DNA of 64,000 nucleotides from CAYRGG01 sp964423745 (GCA_964423745.1 CAYRGG010000006.1:45009-109008); one strand, 5' to 3'; shown: positions 15,289-24,158, numbered from the stretch's first letter. A program made the numbers and translations. Notes: generated by a model from the letters alone, not told the origin.

Positions 15289-17700
15289 GGCAAAATTCTC
15301 CTTTATGTCACAGTATTGATTGTTAAAGAGCTGACGAACATGTTTTATACGGTAGCTGTCGGTGCTTGCCCCTTCAGAGAGGCGCTTGTCGAACTGCTGC
15401 ACGGCAAGGCAGATGGCACCAAAGCGGGTGTTACCCTCGGAATAAGCGCGTAACACCTCGTAGCCCAAAGGGTTTTCGTTTAATAGCACGCGGGCGATTT
15501 CCAGCCTATCCAACGCGGCGGGGATCTGTTCCAGGCGTAGGCCGTGGGCATTCAGCAAATTTTCCAGTATCCGCGGTAAGGCATCGCAATAAAAGAACTC
15601 CTTGCGGGGTGTGGGCAGACCACGGAATACATGTAATGGCCGACCGATACGGCGACAGGCCCGCAGCATCATGTCCAGCATTTCAATCTGCTCAGCCAGT
15701 TTTTCTGGCCAGCGCTCAAACCGAGCTATGCGCTGACGCCCTCGGAACATGGGCAGCCCGGTGACGACGCGGCCTTTTTTCACTTCCTGGCGACTGAGGT
15801 CAAACAGCGATAGGTGTTCGTTATCGCTAGACAAGGCCAAGCCGCCGAATAGCCCATTGGTGGTGGGTGAGGAGATCAAGCTGGGTACACCGCTGGGTTT
15901 GGCTCTTACCTGCGCAAATAGGTTTTCCCGCAGCCGATGCTCAGCGATGGAGGTGGGACTGACATTGGTGTGCCCACTTGCCTGGCGCAAATTTTCAGGT
16001 CGATTGTCACGGCCGGAAAAAGCCGACACTTTGACCTGGTACAGTCCTAAGGAGTCACGGATAGGGGAACCCCATGGTACCGGCTCGTCGGTGAACAAAC
16101 AGCGCCCCGTTTCTGTTTCATCCACAGCCTTTACCCGTTCGTGCAGTAGCAGTTGCCGGTAACGCTGTACCACCGCTGGATTAATGTACTCACCTGCGGT
16201 AGCTAGGCTGTCTTTAAAACTCGGGCAATCATCCCTACCTTCCCACCAACGCCACAGCAAGCCCTCCTTACCCCAAATCGTGTCTTCAATATCAGGATTG
16301 ATATAGGTTTCACCCAGCAGCCATAGGGCAGTCAGCGCACGTCTTGATCCGCCATCGTCAATGGTTACCAGCCACTTTGGTTGGCCTAGATCAACCTCCC
16401 TTAGCAAGGTTTGCTCACGCTTAGTATAATCCGGGTAATCCGCCTTTTTGTCTTTTGATAGGTCGAGGTTCAGCACCAGCGCCAGTATCGCCGCTTTGCG
16501 TAAATCGACGACTGCCTGCGGGTGTAGGTCAGCGAGACTGGCATAGGGACTCAGGGTAGCACCGGTGATCTTCTCCGGCCAGCGGGGTGCGAGGTCCAGC
16601 GGCTCTAAACACTGCTCTAAGGGGTCAGCCACCACATCCCGTAACGATGCCTTGATGTTAAATAGCCTAGCGATGTCCCCCTCGTTGACAGTTTCTTGCA
16701 AGAATTGAGTCAGCTCAGGGTAATTTGGGCGGGCGTTTTGTAATATGGGTGTGCCCCGATTAGTGATGGTGAGTTCTAATCGAAACGGTAATCGCTGGGG
16801 TAGCTGATCTATTGCCCGTTCCACAATCGCCGGGTGCTGTTGTTTTGGCAACAGCATATATAAACAACCATCCTCATGGGCCTCAATCAGGGGCGGTAGT
16901 CCCGATAGTCGGGTGCAGTTTGTCGAAAGGAGCGTCTGCATTTCATCGACAATGAAGGGATGATGGGGATCATAGATTTCCACCGACTCCCACTCCCCAA
17001 GTTCTAAAGTGCGGTCTTCAATGAGCCGTTTTTTTACGCCTTCCAAACCATCCGTGTGCCAAATTCCGTCGAGCTTATCGGCAAGTTTTATAAAACGGGT
17101 TAAGCCTATATAGTCACGAGGCGGCAGGATTTTGGGCACGCTGCGTTGGGCTTGCAAGTCTTCCACCCGTTCGATGAGATAGAGCACTTGGTCTGGCGTT
17201 AAATGGATACTGCGGCGTTCAAAAAATTTATCGAGTCCGTAACGGGTCATCCGCTCGGCTATCATGGTTTTTGTCAGCGGTGTGTTACGGTCTAGCATTA
17301 GATCTTTGTCGATGTCGTGCAGGAAAGCGACGACGACCACAATAACGAGTAGTATTTGCAAGTCGTCCGGTTCGATACCGCCGCGGAGTTTATCGAGCGC
17401 AGTCAGCACCAATGCCCCGCGGGTGACTGACAGTTGATGATCCAACAGGGTGATGTTGCGGCTTATCGCATAGCGGGCAGCGAACTCTGGATCAGGACTC
17501 CAACCCCCTTTACCGCTGATGCTCATCAACCGGACTACCCGGATATCCACATGGGTTCCTTTATCGATAGCTTTTCGCTGTTTTTCGCTCAGGGGTTTTT
17601 CCCGATCCCTAAGCACACCCCCTTCGATAACCTCTTCTAGGAATTCCTGATAGATTTTCTCTGTCAACTGCCGGGCCAGCGATAATCGTTGGATATTCAT
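14878..17700 (-). CDS. cas10d: Cas10d (Csc3), I-D large subunit with HD nuclease
   Basis: A 940-residue large subunit of the I-D effector. The N-terminal HD nuclease shows His88 (ITLLDHQLSVTRG) and the HD pair His128-Asp129 in AFLHDIDKDLML, preceded by a hydrophobic helix. It supplies the DNA-cutting activity that Cas3' lacks. A Cys-containing central part and a C-terminal helical Cas11-like domain follow. The start at 17700 overlaps the cas6 stop (ATGA). A frame extending to 17775 lies within cas6 and is not used. The C-terminal 136 residues can also be made separately as Cas11d. Confidence 0.92.
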   Translation of the reverse strand: MNIQRLSLARQLTEKIYQEFLEEVIEGGVLRDREKPLSEKQRKAIDKGTHVDIRVVRLMSISGKGGWSPDPEFAARYAISRNITLLDHQLSVTRGALVLTALDKLRGGIEPDDLQILLVIVVVVAFLHDIDKDLMLDRNTPLTKTMIAERMTRYGLDKFFERRSIHLTPDQVLYLIERVEDLQAQRSVPKILPPRDYIGLTRFIKLADKLDGIWHTDGLEGVKKRLIEDRTLELGEWESVEIYDPHHPFIVDEMQTLLSTNCTRLSGLPPLIEAHEDGCLYMLLPKQQHPAIVERAIDQLPQRLPFRLELTITNRGTPILQNARPNYPELTQFLQETVNEGDIARLFNIKASLRDVVADPLEQCLEPLDLAPRWPEKITGATLSPYASLADLHPQAVVDLRKAAILALVLNLDLSKDKKADYPDYTKREQTLLREVDLGQPKWLVTIDDGGSRRALTALWLLGETYINPDIEDTIWGKEGLLWRWWEGRDDCPSFKDSLATAGEYINPAVVQRYRQLLLHERVKAVDETETGRCLFTDEPVPWGSPIRDSLGLYQVKVSAFSGRDNRPENLRQASGHTNVSPTSIAEHRLRENLFAQVRAKPSGVPSLISSPTTNGLFGGLALSSDNEHLSLFDLSRQEVKKGRVVTGLPMFRGRQRIARFERWPEKLAEQIEMLDMMLRACRRIGRPLHVFRGLPTPRKEFFYCDALPRILENLLNAHGLRLEQIPAALDRLEIARVLLNENPLGYEVLRAYSEGNTRFGAICLAVQQFDKRLSEGASTDSYRIKHVRQLFNNQYCDIKENFAMSESEAPLVRLGEMAANIQKRPGANASANETMLMFKLAMDSLRILLKTRQMDDTSLVNGIAGELDINLDRKDKTFLKAASKRREVCTAFADYFVNHVWHGALADRLPSQSQLRLLGSIYRMAFINSARHIQNKEEK

Positions 17701-18419
17701 CGTCCTACTCCCTGCTCCAATAATCCTAGACAACCGAATCCACTGCGGGTCTTTTCCCCGATGCCGGCATACCAAGCGAGGCGCAGATCCACTTCGCTGC
17801 CCGCTAATACCAACGGTGCCCTCATGCCAATTACAAAGCTGCGTTTGCCGTTAGCCATTTTTTTCAGTGGCACCAATACGGAATGCTCAGGATTTGCCCG
17901 CAGATACAATCGATCGGGTTGGGCCTGTAACCGCACCTCGCGGCCAGCAAGACGGGACAATCGGCGGTTAATGACAGTGGCTAAGTCGATGCTGCTTAAG
18001 TCTTTAAGCCAACGTTTACGGTTGTTTTCCCGGATGCTGATTGCCAGTGGCGAGAGCATCAACAAACCCATAACCCCCTCGCCCGGTGGTATAGGATCTT
18101 GTTCTTGAATAACCTCGGCAGAACTAAAATCGATCATCTCAGCGGTTTGAGCGCGAGCGTGACGAATGTGGACGGGGTCCATTTGCCGGAGTTTTTGCGC
18201 CAACCTGGGATCGAGTGTGGATACCACCAAGGTATGTACGCTGCTAGCATCTTTGTATCGACGGCCTAAAGCTGCGAAATTCCAGGGACTTGCCGATGAG
18301 CCTATTATCTCCTCAGCCTCAACACCGGTGGCTGTAAAACCGTTGATAAGGGCATCATGGAGGAGGTCGAGGTGTTGGTAGCAAGCCGTTTTAGGTAAAC
18401 GTATCCGTATGCGATTCAT
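17697..18419 (-). CDS. cas6: Cas6 pre-crRNA endoribonuclease
   Basis: A protein of about 240 residues of the RAMP fold, ending in the Gly-rich Cas6 loop GIGEKTRSGFGCLGLLE. It cuts the repeat transcript at the base of the CCCT-ATA-AGGG hairpin. The histidines near the N terminus (TACYQHLDLLHDAL) are candidates for catalysis. GAGG lies 8 nt before the ATG at 18419 but only 2 nt before the ATG at 18425, so the former is chosen. It is the first gene of the operon, an unusual position for cas6 in I-D loci, where cas3' commonly leads. Confidence 0.9.
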   Translation of the reverse strand: MNRIRIRLPKTACYQHLDLLHDALINGFTATGVEAEEIIGSSASPWNFAALGRRYKDASSVHTLVVSTLDPRLAQKLRQMDPVHIRHARAQTAEMIDFSSAEVIQEQDPIPPGEGVMGLLMLSPLAISIRENNRKRWLKDLSSIDLATVINRRLSRLAGREVRLQAQPDRLYLRANPEHSVLVPLKKMANGKRSFVIGMRAPLVLAGSEVDLRLAWYAGIGEKTRSGFGCLGLLEQGVGR

Positions 18420-18425
18420 AGACAT

Positions 18426-18491
18426 TTCCTCAAAATAAGCTATGCTTTTTAGTGTAAATATTTTTTTTACCTAAGTAATAGTGAACCTGTC
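18426..18491. promoter_or_regulatory. Divergent cas6/WYL promoter region with imperfect inverted repeat
   Basis: This 66-bp AT-rich gap must hold the promoters of both the cas operon and the WYL regulator. It contains the arms TTAGTGTAAA and TTTACCTAA, an imperfect inverted repeat around a T tract (about 18449-18475). An operator for the adjacent WYL protein is the obvious reading, but this is inferred from position. Confidence 0.45.
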
Positions 18492-19289
18492 ATGAAAAAT
18501 GACATATATGAACGATTTACTTACATCGAAACTCGGCTTTGGTGGGGCGATGGCGTAACAGCAAGCGAGTTGGCTAAAACATTTGGTTTAGCTCGCCAGA
18601 CTGCGCAGGGGGTCATCGATCTTTACCGGCGTCAGCATCCAGGCACCCTTATTTATGACGAATCCCGCCGACGCCAAATTGCAACACCAGATTTTAAACC
18701 TACCTATATTCGACCTAAACCCGCAGCTTTCTTGGATTATCTACGGGGGCAAGCAATGACTGCCTACTATATGGAAGAAAAGGATTGGACGGATTTACCT
18801 TTTGAGGATGTAGATCACCTGCTCAGGCCTGCCTTAAGCAGAGAACCCATAGAGGTTTTGTTGTCAGCGTTACGCCATCAACGTGCAGTAACCATCAATT
18901 ATTTTTCTAAAAGAAGGGCTCGTTTGCGGGATATTTCCCCGCACCGTCTGATCTTTGCCGGTAATCGTTATCATGTACGCGGCTATTGCCACGTTACGAA
19001 TGATTTTTTCGACTTTGTTTTATCGAGAATCGATCATGCGGAAACGTCTCTGACCGAATGGGTCGCCGACCAGGATGACGAAAAATGGCATAGGTTTGTG
19101 GACCTGTGTTTTAAACCCAACGAAAAGCTTCCTCCTGAAACTTATAGAGCGCTGGTTTATGATTATCCATTGGATGACCAAAATATTTATAAGGTGCCTT
19201 GTCGGGAAGCTTTAGTCCTTTACGTGGAAAGAGAGCTGATAGCAACTAACCCTAAATATGGTTACTCGCTTTGGGTTCGTGTAAAGTGA
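18492..19289 (+). CDS. WYL-domain transcriptional regulator of the cas operon
   Basis: A 265-residue regulator. The N-terminal winged helix (VTASELAKTFGLARQTAQGV) binds DNA. A WYL-type ligand domain follows near residues 130-200, with the pattern VTINYFSKR, ISPHRLIFAGNRYHVRGYC and FDFVLSRID. The C terminus resembles the WCX extension. The organisation is that of BrxR/CapW-like repressors, and a divergent WYL gene (Sll7009) represses the I-D locus of Synechocystis 6803. A matching role here is inferred from the divergent position and the shared 66-bp control region. Confidence 0.85.
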   Translation: MKNDIYERFTYIETRLWWGDGVTASELAKTFGLARQTAQGVIDLYRRQHPGTLIYDESRRRQIATPDFKPTYIRPKPAAFLDYLRGQAMTAYYMEEKDWTDLPFEDVDHLLRPALSREPIEVLLSALRHQRAVTINYFSKRRARLRDISPHRLIFAGNRYHVRGYCHVTNDFFDFVLSRIDHAETSLTEWVADQDDEKWHRFVDLCFKPNEKLPPETYRALVYDYPLDDQNIYKVPCREALVLYVERELIATNPKYGYSLWVRVK

Positions 19290-19366
19290 CGTATGACAAC
19301 CCCGTTCAGTCTTTAAGGGCTTTTTTTATCAACCTTAATATACAAATATTTGAATTTAGAAATTTT

Positions 19367-19981
19367 TTAATATTCTTGTATACCCACAAAAACCAAATAC
19401 TGCCACAACCCACCATAAGCTCCTTGGATATCTACGGTCAGCGGTCTAAACAAACCCTGCAACTTAGGCAGCAGATGGCCTTCCATGCGCACATGATTCA
19501 TTCCCATCCAGCGCTTGAAAAAATCAAACCTTGAATTGTGGAAATCCACTACCGCTATCACACCACCGGGTTTTAGGTCCCTTGCGGCCGCGTCGATGGC
19601 CTGTTCCCAACCAGGGTTTATCATGGACAATGAATAAGAAAAGAGGATCACATCAAAGGGTTTTTCAGAAGCTAGTGGACGATCATAGGGTTGTTGCAGG
19701 AGTTGCACACGCCCTCGTTCGAGACCCAGGTTACTGCGGGCCTGTTTGAGCATATCCGCTGATATGTCGACGCCCACCAGCTCGGCGTCAGGAAATTGCT
19801 GGCATAGGGTTGCCAGGTTTTTGCCAGTGCCGCAGCCTACCTCCAGAATATGAGCAGGATGGTGCTGAGCTAAATGTTTTTGGATAATCGTTGAACGTCC
19901 AAATAAAAAACTCCAGCGGGTTGCATCGTAAACCTTAGCGTGAAAACGGTAGTAGCGCTCGATATTCTCAAAGGCGGTCAT
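19367..19981 (-). CDS. btaB: BtaB-like S-adenosylmethionine N-methyltransferase (betaine lipid synthesis)
   Basis: A 204-residue class I methyltransferase with motif I ILEVGCGTGKNLATL, an acidic LVGVDIS after strand 2, and DVILFSYSLSMI. Its start overlaps the btaA stop (ATGA). In bacteria with this pair, BtaB adds three methyl groups to diacylglyceryl-homoserine to give the phosphorus-free lipid DGTS. Substrate assignment rests on the pairing with btaA. Confidence 0.87.
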   Translation of the reverse strand: MTAFENIERYYRFHAKVYDATRWSFLFGRSTIIQKHLAQHHPAHILEVGCGTGKNLATLCQQFPDAELVGVDISADMLKQARSNLGLERGRVQLLQQPYDRPLASEKPFDVILFSYSLSMINPGWEQAIDAAARDLKPGGVIAVVDFHNSRFDFFKRWMGMNHVRMEGHLLPKLQGLFRPLTVDIQGAYGGLWQYLVFVGIQEY

Positions 19982-21150
19982 AGTACTTCGGCAAGGTGCA
20001 AACTACCGTAAGTGCCCACGCGATCTTGAGCATGTAAGGCGTTGGTGAGTTGAGGGAAAAAGCGTAGCGACGATTTGGCGGACTGAGGTAGAAAGCTAAC
20101 ATCGGTACCCGCAGAACGCATCAGTATTTTGCTGCCTGAAGCACTATTTTTTAAAATCAGTTGCCATTCCTCTTCAAGGGCTTTTGGATCGTGCCACGCG
20201 AGCCAATCCTGGTGATCTAGTAACACAAAATGACTGTAACACCCAGGATTGTTTGTCAAAAATTTGCTGACCGTTGTGTTGTAAGTTTTTACCCTATTTG
20301 TTTGGTTACGAAGGGTATCGTGATTTTTCTTTTTCAGATAATTGGGACAGCAATTTTCTGTGTAGCAACCCGTTAAATAAACGCGCCAAAAATAATTATC
20401 CTTGATTAAAACCTCCGTCAACACATGTTTTAGTTTTTTATTCACATAACCCCAAATACCACCTTCGTATTGGGAGTCGATTAGACGAATTTGTGGTCGA
20501 GGAACCCCGATCATGGCCATGGTCATGGGTTGTTTAACCAGCCAAGCGCTAAATTTTCCCCATAAGACAGGTTCAATCTTGCAGTAAATCTCCTTTTGCT
20601 CCTGCAGCGTTTGGGCATTAAGCAAATTAAATACGTAGTCTTTTTTATTTTCCGAACGAAGCATGTACTTTTTCAAAATCCATGCTATGGCCCCCGAAGT
20701 GCCATAATAGTAAAACGATTTTTTTTTACTATCCGTGGCAAAGTATTGAATTTTTTCATCCCAAAAAGCTTGGGCATAGGGGGGTAAATAGGATTTTATC
20801 GCGTTATAGACATCTCTAAATCGACGGTGGGAACCGAGTCCAAACATAGCAAACAAATCGTCAAAGTTGCCCTGCTTAATAAGCGCTAACTTAAGATGAA
20901 GCAGCGCATTTTGGCGGGGATTTACATCAACGGCATGAATCTCTGCGGGTTGGTCTAACAGATAATCGAGGGCATTGCAGCCCGCACTGGTGAGCATGAC
21001 GACTTTACTATTGCTGTCTAGATTGAGCATTTGACGATCGATGCGCGGGTCTTCCCAACAAATGTTATAGATGAGGCAGCGGTTATGTACTGTTTTAAAG
21101 AGCAAATCATGGGCGTTGTTAGCCAATCTTTTAGGGAGGTTTCTTACCAT
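19978..21150 (-). CDS. btaA: BtaA-like S-adenosylmethionine:diacylglycerol 3-amino-3-carboxypropyltransferase (DUF3419)
   Basis: A 390-residue DUF3419 protein. It has the family start YNICWEDPRIDRQMLNL, a SAM site VVMLTSAGCNALDYLL with AEIHAVDVNPRQNALL, and a cysteine cluster LTGCYTENCCPNYL. BtaA transfers the aminocarboxypropyl group of SAM to diacylglycerol, the first step to betaine lipid. Such lipids usually replace phospholipids under phosphate limitation. No Pho box could be identified by eye upstream. Confidence 0.9.
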   Translation of the reverse strand: MVRNLPKRLANNAHDLLFKTVHNRCLIYNICWEDPRIDRQMLNLDSNSKVVMLTSAGCNALDYLLDQPAEIHAVDVNPRQNALLHLKLALIKQGNFDDLFAMFGLGSHRRFRDVYNAIKSYLPPYAQAFWDEKIQYFATDSKKKSFYYYGTSGAIAWILKKYMLRSENKKDYVFNLLNAQTLQEQKEIYCKIEPVLWGKFSAWLVKQPMTMAMIGVPRPQIRLIDSQYEGGIWGYVNKKLKHVLTEVLIKDNYFWRVYLTGCYTENCCPNYLKKKNHDTLRNQTNRVKTYNTTVSKFLTNNPGCYSHFVLLDHQDWLAWHDPKALEEEWQLILKNSASGSKILMRSAGTDVSFLPQSAKSSLRFFPQLTNALHAQDRVGTYGSLHLAEVL

Positions 21151-21360
21151 ATTGTTTGGGCCAGTCAGTTACTTAAGGAGTATTTCAGCCCTACTATGGG
21201 GTGGGATTGGTGAAAAAATTGTGTCAGTCGAATTAAGGTTTTGTTGCAATGGATTGATAGAAGACTTATTTTCAGAGCGGAAGAATTGACGGGTGGGTTT
21301 TTCGCAATAGGTTATTGCTGAGTTTTATTAGACACGGTTTTACGACAGAATTGCTAATGG

Positions 21361-21846
21361 CTAGGGTTTCCAACGTTCGGGATGGGCCCAGTGCTGACTA
21401 TTAAACCAATCAGGACGGGTTTTATAGCTTTCAATGGCATAGTGATAGAGATGTAGTGGTTTACCCGCCAGCTGATAGCGGGCCATGAGTGTCATGCCGT
21501 AACCTAAAAGATCCGTCATTTCCCAATAACTTTGCTGGTTTTCCCAGGCGTTACCCATGGGGAGCAGGGCAACAAAACGGCTTGTGTGCAAGTCCCGTAA
21601 CAGGGCTAGCACCCTACCAGCGGTTTTATGGTCTAGATGTTCTAAGGTGTTAGCGACAATACCCAAGTCAAAACGTTCTAAACTGCGCAGTTGCTCTACA
21701 ATATCGCCGTCTGAATAAACGAGTTGGCGCTGCCTAGACGAGTTTGCCTGGGTGAGCAGGGTGGGGTCGGGATCGATAAGCAGCAGAGAGACTGGGCGAG
21801 CCACTTCAAGCAAGGTTTGCAGATCCCGGTGGTGAACGGTATGCAT
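21361..21846 (-). CDS. Short methyltransferase-fold protein (DUF6231-like)
   Basis: A 161-residue protein resembling a shortened methyltransferase fold. It has SLLLIDPDP near the front, RFDLGIVANTLEHLDHKTAGRV (shown over two strands) and a C-terminal WFNSQHWAHPERW motif. The last motif resembles gammaproteobacterial DUF6231 proteins. The Gly-rich SAM-binding loop is missing, so catalysis is doubtful. It stands between btaA and thiD without overlap. Confidence 0.65.
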   Translation of the reverse strand: MHTVHHRDLQTLLEVARPVSLLLIDPDPTLLTQANSSRQRQLVYSDGDIVEQLRSLERFDLGIVANTLEHLDHKTAGRVLALLRDLHTSRFVALLPMGNAWENQQSYWEMTDLLGYGMTLMARYQLAGKPLHLYHYAIESYKTRPDWFNSQHWAHPERWKP

Positions 21847-21988
21847 AGGTTGGGTATTATCTGAGGTGTCTAATGGTGATGGTTAGCGGGCTTATACTGA
21901 CAGTCACGCACTTGGTTATTTTAAGTTATTTAAGCGGCATGGCAAGGCAACCATTGTCCTTAGTTTACTCGGTGACAAGAGGTTAACA

Positions 21989-22792
21989 ATGATTGGGCGG
22001 GTGCTTATCATAGCAGGTTCGGATTCCAGTGGCGGCGCTGGCATTCAAGCAGATATCAAAACCGTTACGGCTTTGGGGGGTTATGCCGCCACCGCTATCA
22101 CCGCGCTGACAGCGCAAAATACCTAAGGGGTCTTCGGGGTGCGAGATGTGGATACGGATTTCATCGAGCAGCAAATACGTGTGGTGTTAGACGATATTGG
22201 CAGTGACTGTATTAAAACCGGTATGCTCCATAGCAGCCCGGTGATCGAGACGGTGGTGGCTGTCCTTGAAAAGAATGCTGTTAAAAAACCTCTGGTAGTC
22301 GACCCAGTCATGTTCGCCAAGAATGGCCAACCCCTCTTGGAAGCATCAGCATGCAAGACGCTTAGGCAGCGCCTCGTGCCCAAGGCCACCGTGCTGACCC
22401 CCAATGTAAAAGAAGCAGAGGTTTTATGTGAGATGACGATCCGCCATGTGGACGCCCTACAAACGGCTGGGCAGCAGCTATTAAAACAAGGACCCACCGC
22501 AGTATTGATGAAAGGAGGGCATTTGCAAACCGATCCGGTCGTCGATCTATCAGTGTCTCGGCAAGGTGTAAATTCGTTTACCCGGCCACGTCTGCAAACG
22601 CCCCATACCCATGGCACGGGTTGTACATTAGCCTCGGCCATCGCCACCGGCTTAGCCCAGGGTTTATCGCTAGATATGGCGGTACCCCGTGCCTATGCCT
22701 ACCTTTATGAGGCAATCCGTACAGCGCCGGGTTTAGGCAAAGGACGGGGGCCATTAAACCACGGACACACAGTCCGTCATGGCGACGGTTAG
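21989..22792 (+). pseudogene. thiD: thiD (hydroxymethylpyrimidine kinase) with premature TAA at codon 46
   Basis: The gene starts at 21989 with MIGRVLIIAGSDSSGGAGIQ, the ThiD start with its kinase signature. It reads to ALTAQNT, then TAA at 22124-22126, and resumes in the same frame with GVFGVRDVDTDFIEQQI. Family members read AQNTLGV here, so a TTA (Leu) to TAA change explains the stop. The rest, including KTGMLHSS, DPVMFAKNG, KGGH and HGTGCTLASAIATGLAQG, is intact. Either the gene is a very young pseudogene or the base is wrong. A fragment starting at 22139 would lack the substrate-binding N terminus. Confidence 0.88.
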
Positions 22793-22797
22793 TCTCT

Positions 22798-23340
22798 ATG
22801 GGCCAGCGTTTGTTACCCAATGCCCAGGTGCCTGTGGTGGGGTTCATCGCTCCTCGGGGTAACGTTACCATGGACTTGCTGAGTCAAGTGACAGTCTTAC
22901 TTCAGGCACAGCAGGTGCGGATCGCTATGGTGAAGGAGGCGCCGGAGGATTTTGATATGGATCAGCCTGGTAAGGATAGTTATCGGTTACGCAAGGCTGG
23001 CGTAGAACGTTTGCTGATAACCTCGTCTCGGAAATCCGCTTTATTATTAGAGCATCCTAAAGCAGTTGATCCAACACTCAATGATTTGTTGGCGTTGCTG
23101 CATCAGGATGTGCTGGATGTGGTGTTGGTAGAGGGTTTTGCTCAGCAGGCGTTTCCTAAAATCGAGTTGCAATGGGCGCCAAGCCCTTTACGCCATTATC
23201 CTGCAGATCCACACATTATCGCCATAGGAACCGATCAACCGGATAAATTACAGGTATCAATTCCTATTTTAGACCTTAGAAAACCCAGCGCGGTTGCCGA
23301 GTTTTTGATGAGTTTGATCCACGCCCACCCATTGCCATGA
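22798..23340 (+). CDS. mobB: MobB-like molybdopterin-guanine dinucleotide adaptor, degenerate P-loop
   Basis: A 180-residue MobB homologue. The second half of the domain is well kept: DFDMDQPGKDSYRLRKAGVERLLI and a conserved DVVLVEGF strand. The expected N-terminal Walker A (GxSGSGKTTL after VVGF) reads VVGFIAPRGNVTMDLLSQV, without the GKT lysine. Nucleotide hydrolysis is therefore unlikely. It lies 5 bp after thiD and overlaps the channel gene (ATGA), so it is still in an operon. The gene name rests on family resemblance; loss of function or a shifted role is possible. Confidence 0.75.
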   Translation: MGQRLLPNAQVPVVGFIAPRGNVTMDLLSQVTVLLQAQQVRIAMVKEAPEDFDMDQPGKDSYRLRKAGVERLLITSSRKSALLLEHPKAVDPTLNDLLALLHQDVLDVVLVEGFAQQAFPKIELQWAPSPLRHYPADPHIIAIGTDQPDKLQVSIPILDLRKPSAVAEFLMSLIHAHPLP

Positions 23341-24158
23341 ATTCTGTCATAATCCGTAGAACCCCTTGGCAAGCAAAGCTTTACGAAATCATTTTTGAAG
23401 CGGAGACGCCGGCAGGACGTCTGTTTGACCTGATTTTGCTCTGGTGTATTTTGCTAAGCGTTTTTGTGGTGTTTTTAGATAGCATCGCTGAGTTTCATGC
23501 CCGCTATTGGTATTACTTAAGAATCGCGGAATGGTTTTTTACCTTTTTATTTACCGTTGAGTATGTATTAAGACTCAGCTGTTATGGGCGCCCCCTGATT
23601 TATGCCAGAAGCTTTTTTGGCATTGTGGATTTGTTGGCTATCTTACCTTCCTATTTAAGCTTTTTGTTTCCCGGTACGGAATCCCTGGTGGTGGTGCGAG
23701 CCCTGCGGATGTTGCGCATTTTTCGTATTCTGAAAATGGCTCGCTACCTGGTTGAAGCAAGGCTTTTAGCAGGGGCCGTTTGGGAGACACGGCGGAAAAT
23801 TATTGTGTTTGTCATCACCGTTGTGACATTGGTGATTATTATCGGCGCTGTCATGTATTTGATCGAAGGAAAAGAACATGGTTTTGACAGTGTACCCCGG
23901 GGAATGTATTGGGCCATTGTGACGTTAACAACGGTGGGTTACGGGGATATCTCTCCACAAACCCCTTTGGGTCAGATTTTCGCCAGTATTGTGATGATCT
24001 GCGGTTATGGCATCATTGCAGTGCCCACCGGTATCGTGACAGTAGCCATATCACGAGCGAGTCAGCAGCCGGTTAGCAGCCAGGTTTGTCCCCGTTGCAC
24101 CGCGCAAGGCCATGATATTGACGCCAAGTACTGTAAGTATTGCGGTAGTTCCCTCTAG
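23337..24158 (+). CDS. Voltage-gated-type potassium channel with C-terminal zinc ribbon
   Basis: A 273-residue six-helix ion channel subunit. S1-S3 lie within residues 30-100. A voltage-sensor-like S4 has regularly spaced arginines (VVVRALRMLRIFRILKMARY). The selectivity filter TTVGYGDISP is near residue 200. The extreme C terminus is a Cys4 zinc ribbon (CPRC...YCKYCGSSL), an extension seen in some bacterial channels. Translation is coupled to mobB by an ATGA overlap. Its stop codon lies within the vapC remnant of the opposite strand. Confidence 0.9.
   Translation: MNSVIIRRTPWQAKLYEIIFEAETPAGRLFDLILLWCILLSVFVVFLDSIAEFHARYWYYLRIAEWFFTFLFTVEYVLRLSCYGRPLIYARSFFGIVDLLAILPSYLSFLFPGTESLVVVRALRMLRIFRILKMARYLVEARLLAGAVWETRRKIIVFVITVVTLVIIIGAVMYLIEGKEHGFDSVPRGMYWAIVTLTTVGYGDISPQTPLGQIFASIVMICGYGIIAVPTGIVTVAISRASQQPVSSQVCPRCTAQGHDIDAKYCKYCGSSL

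Noticed and set aside
22139..22792. thiD starting at the internal ATG 22139 as an intact gene
   Set aside because: It would lack the N-terminal GSDSSGGAG substrate and nucleotide region that is still present upstream in the same frame.
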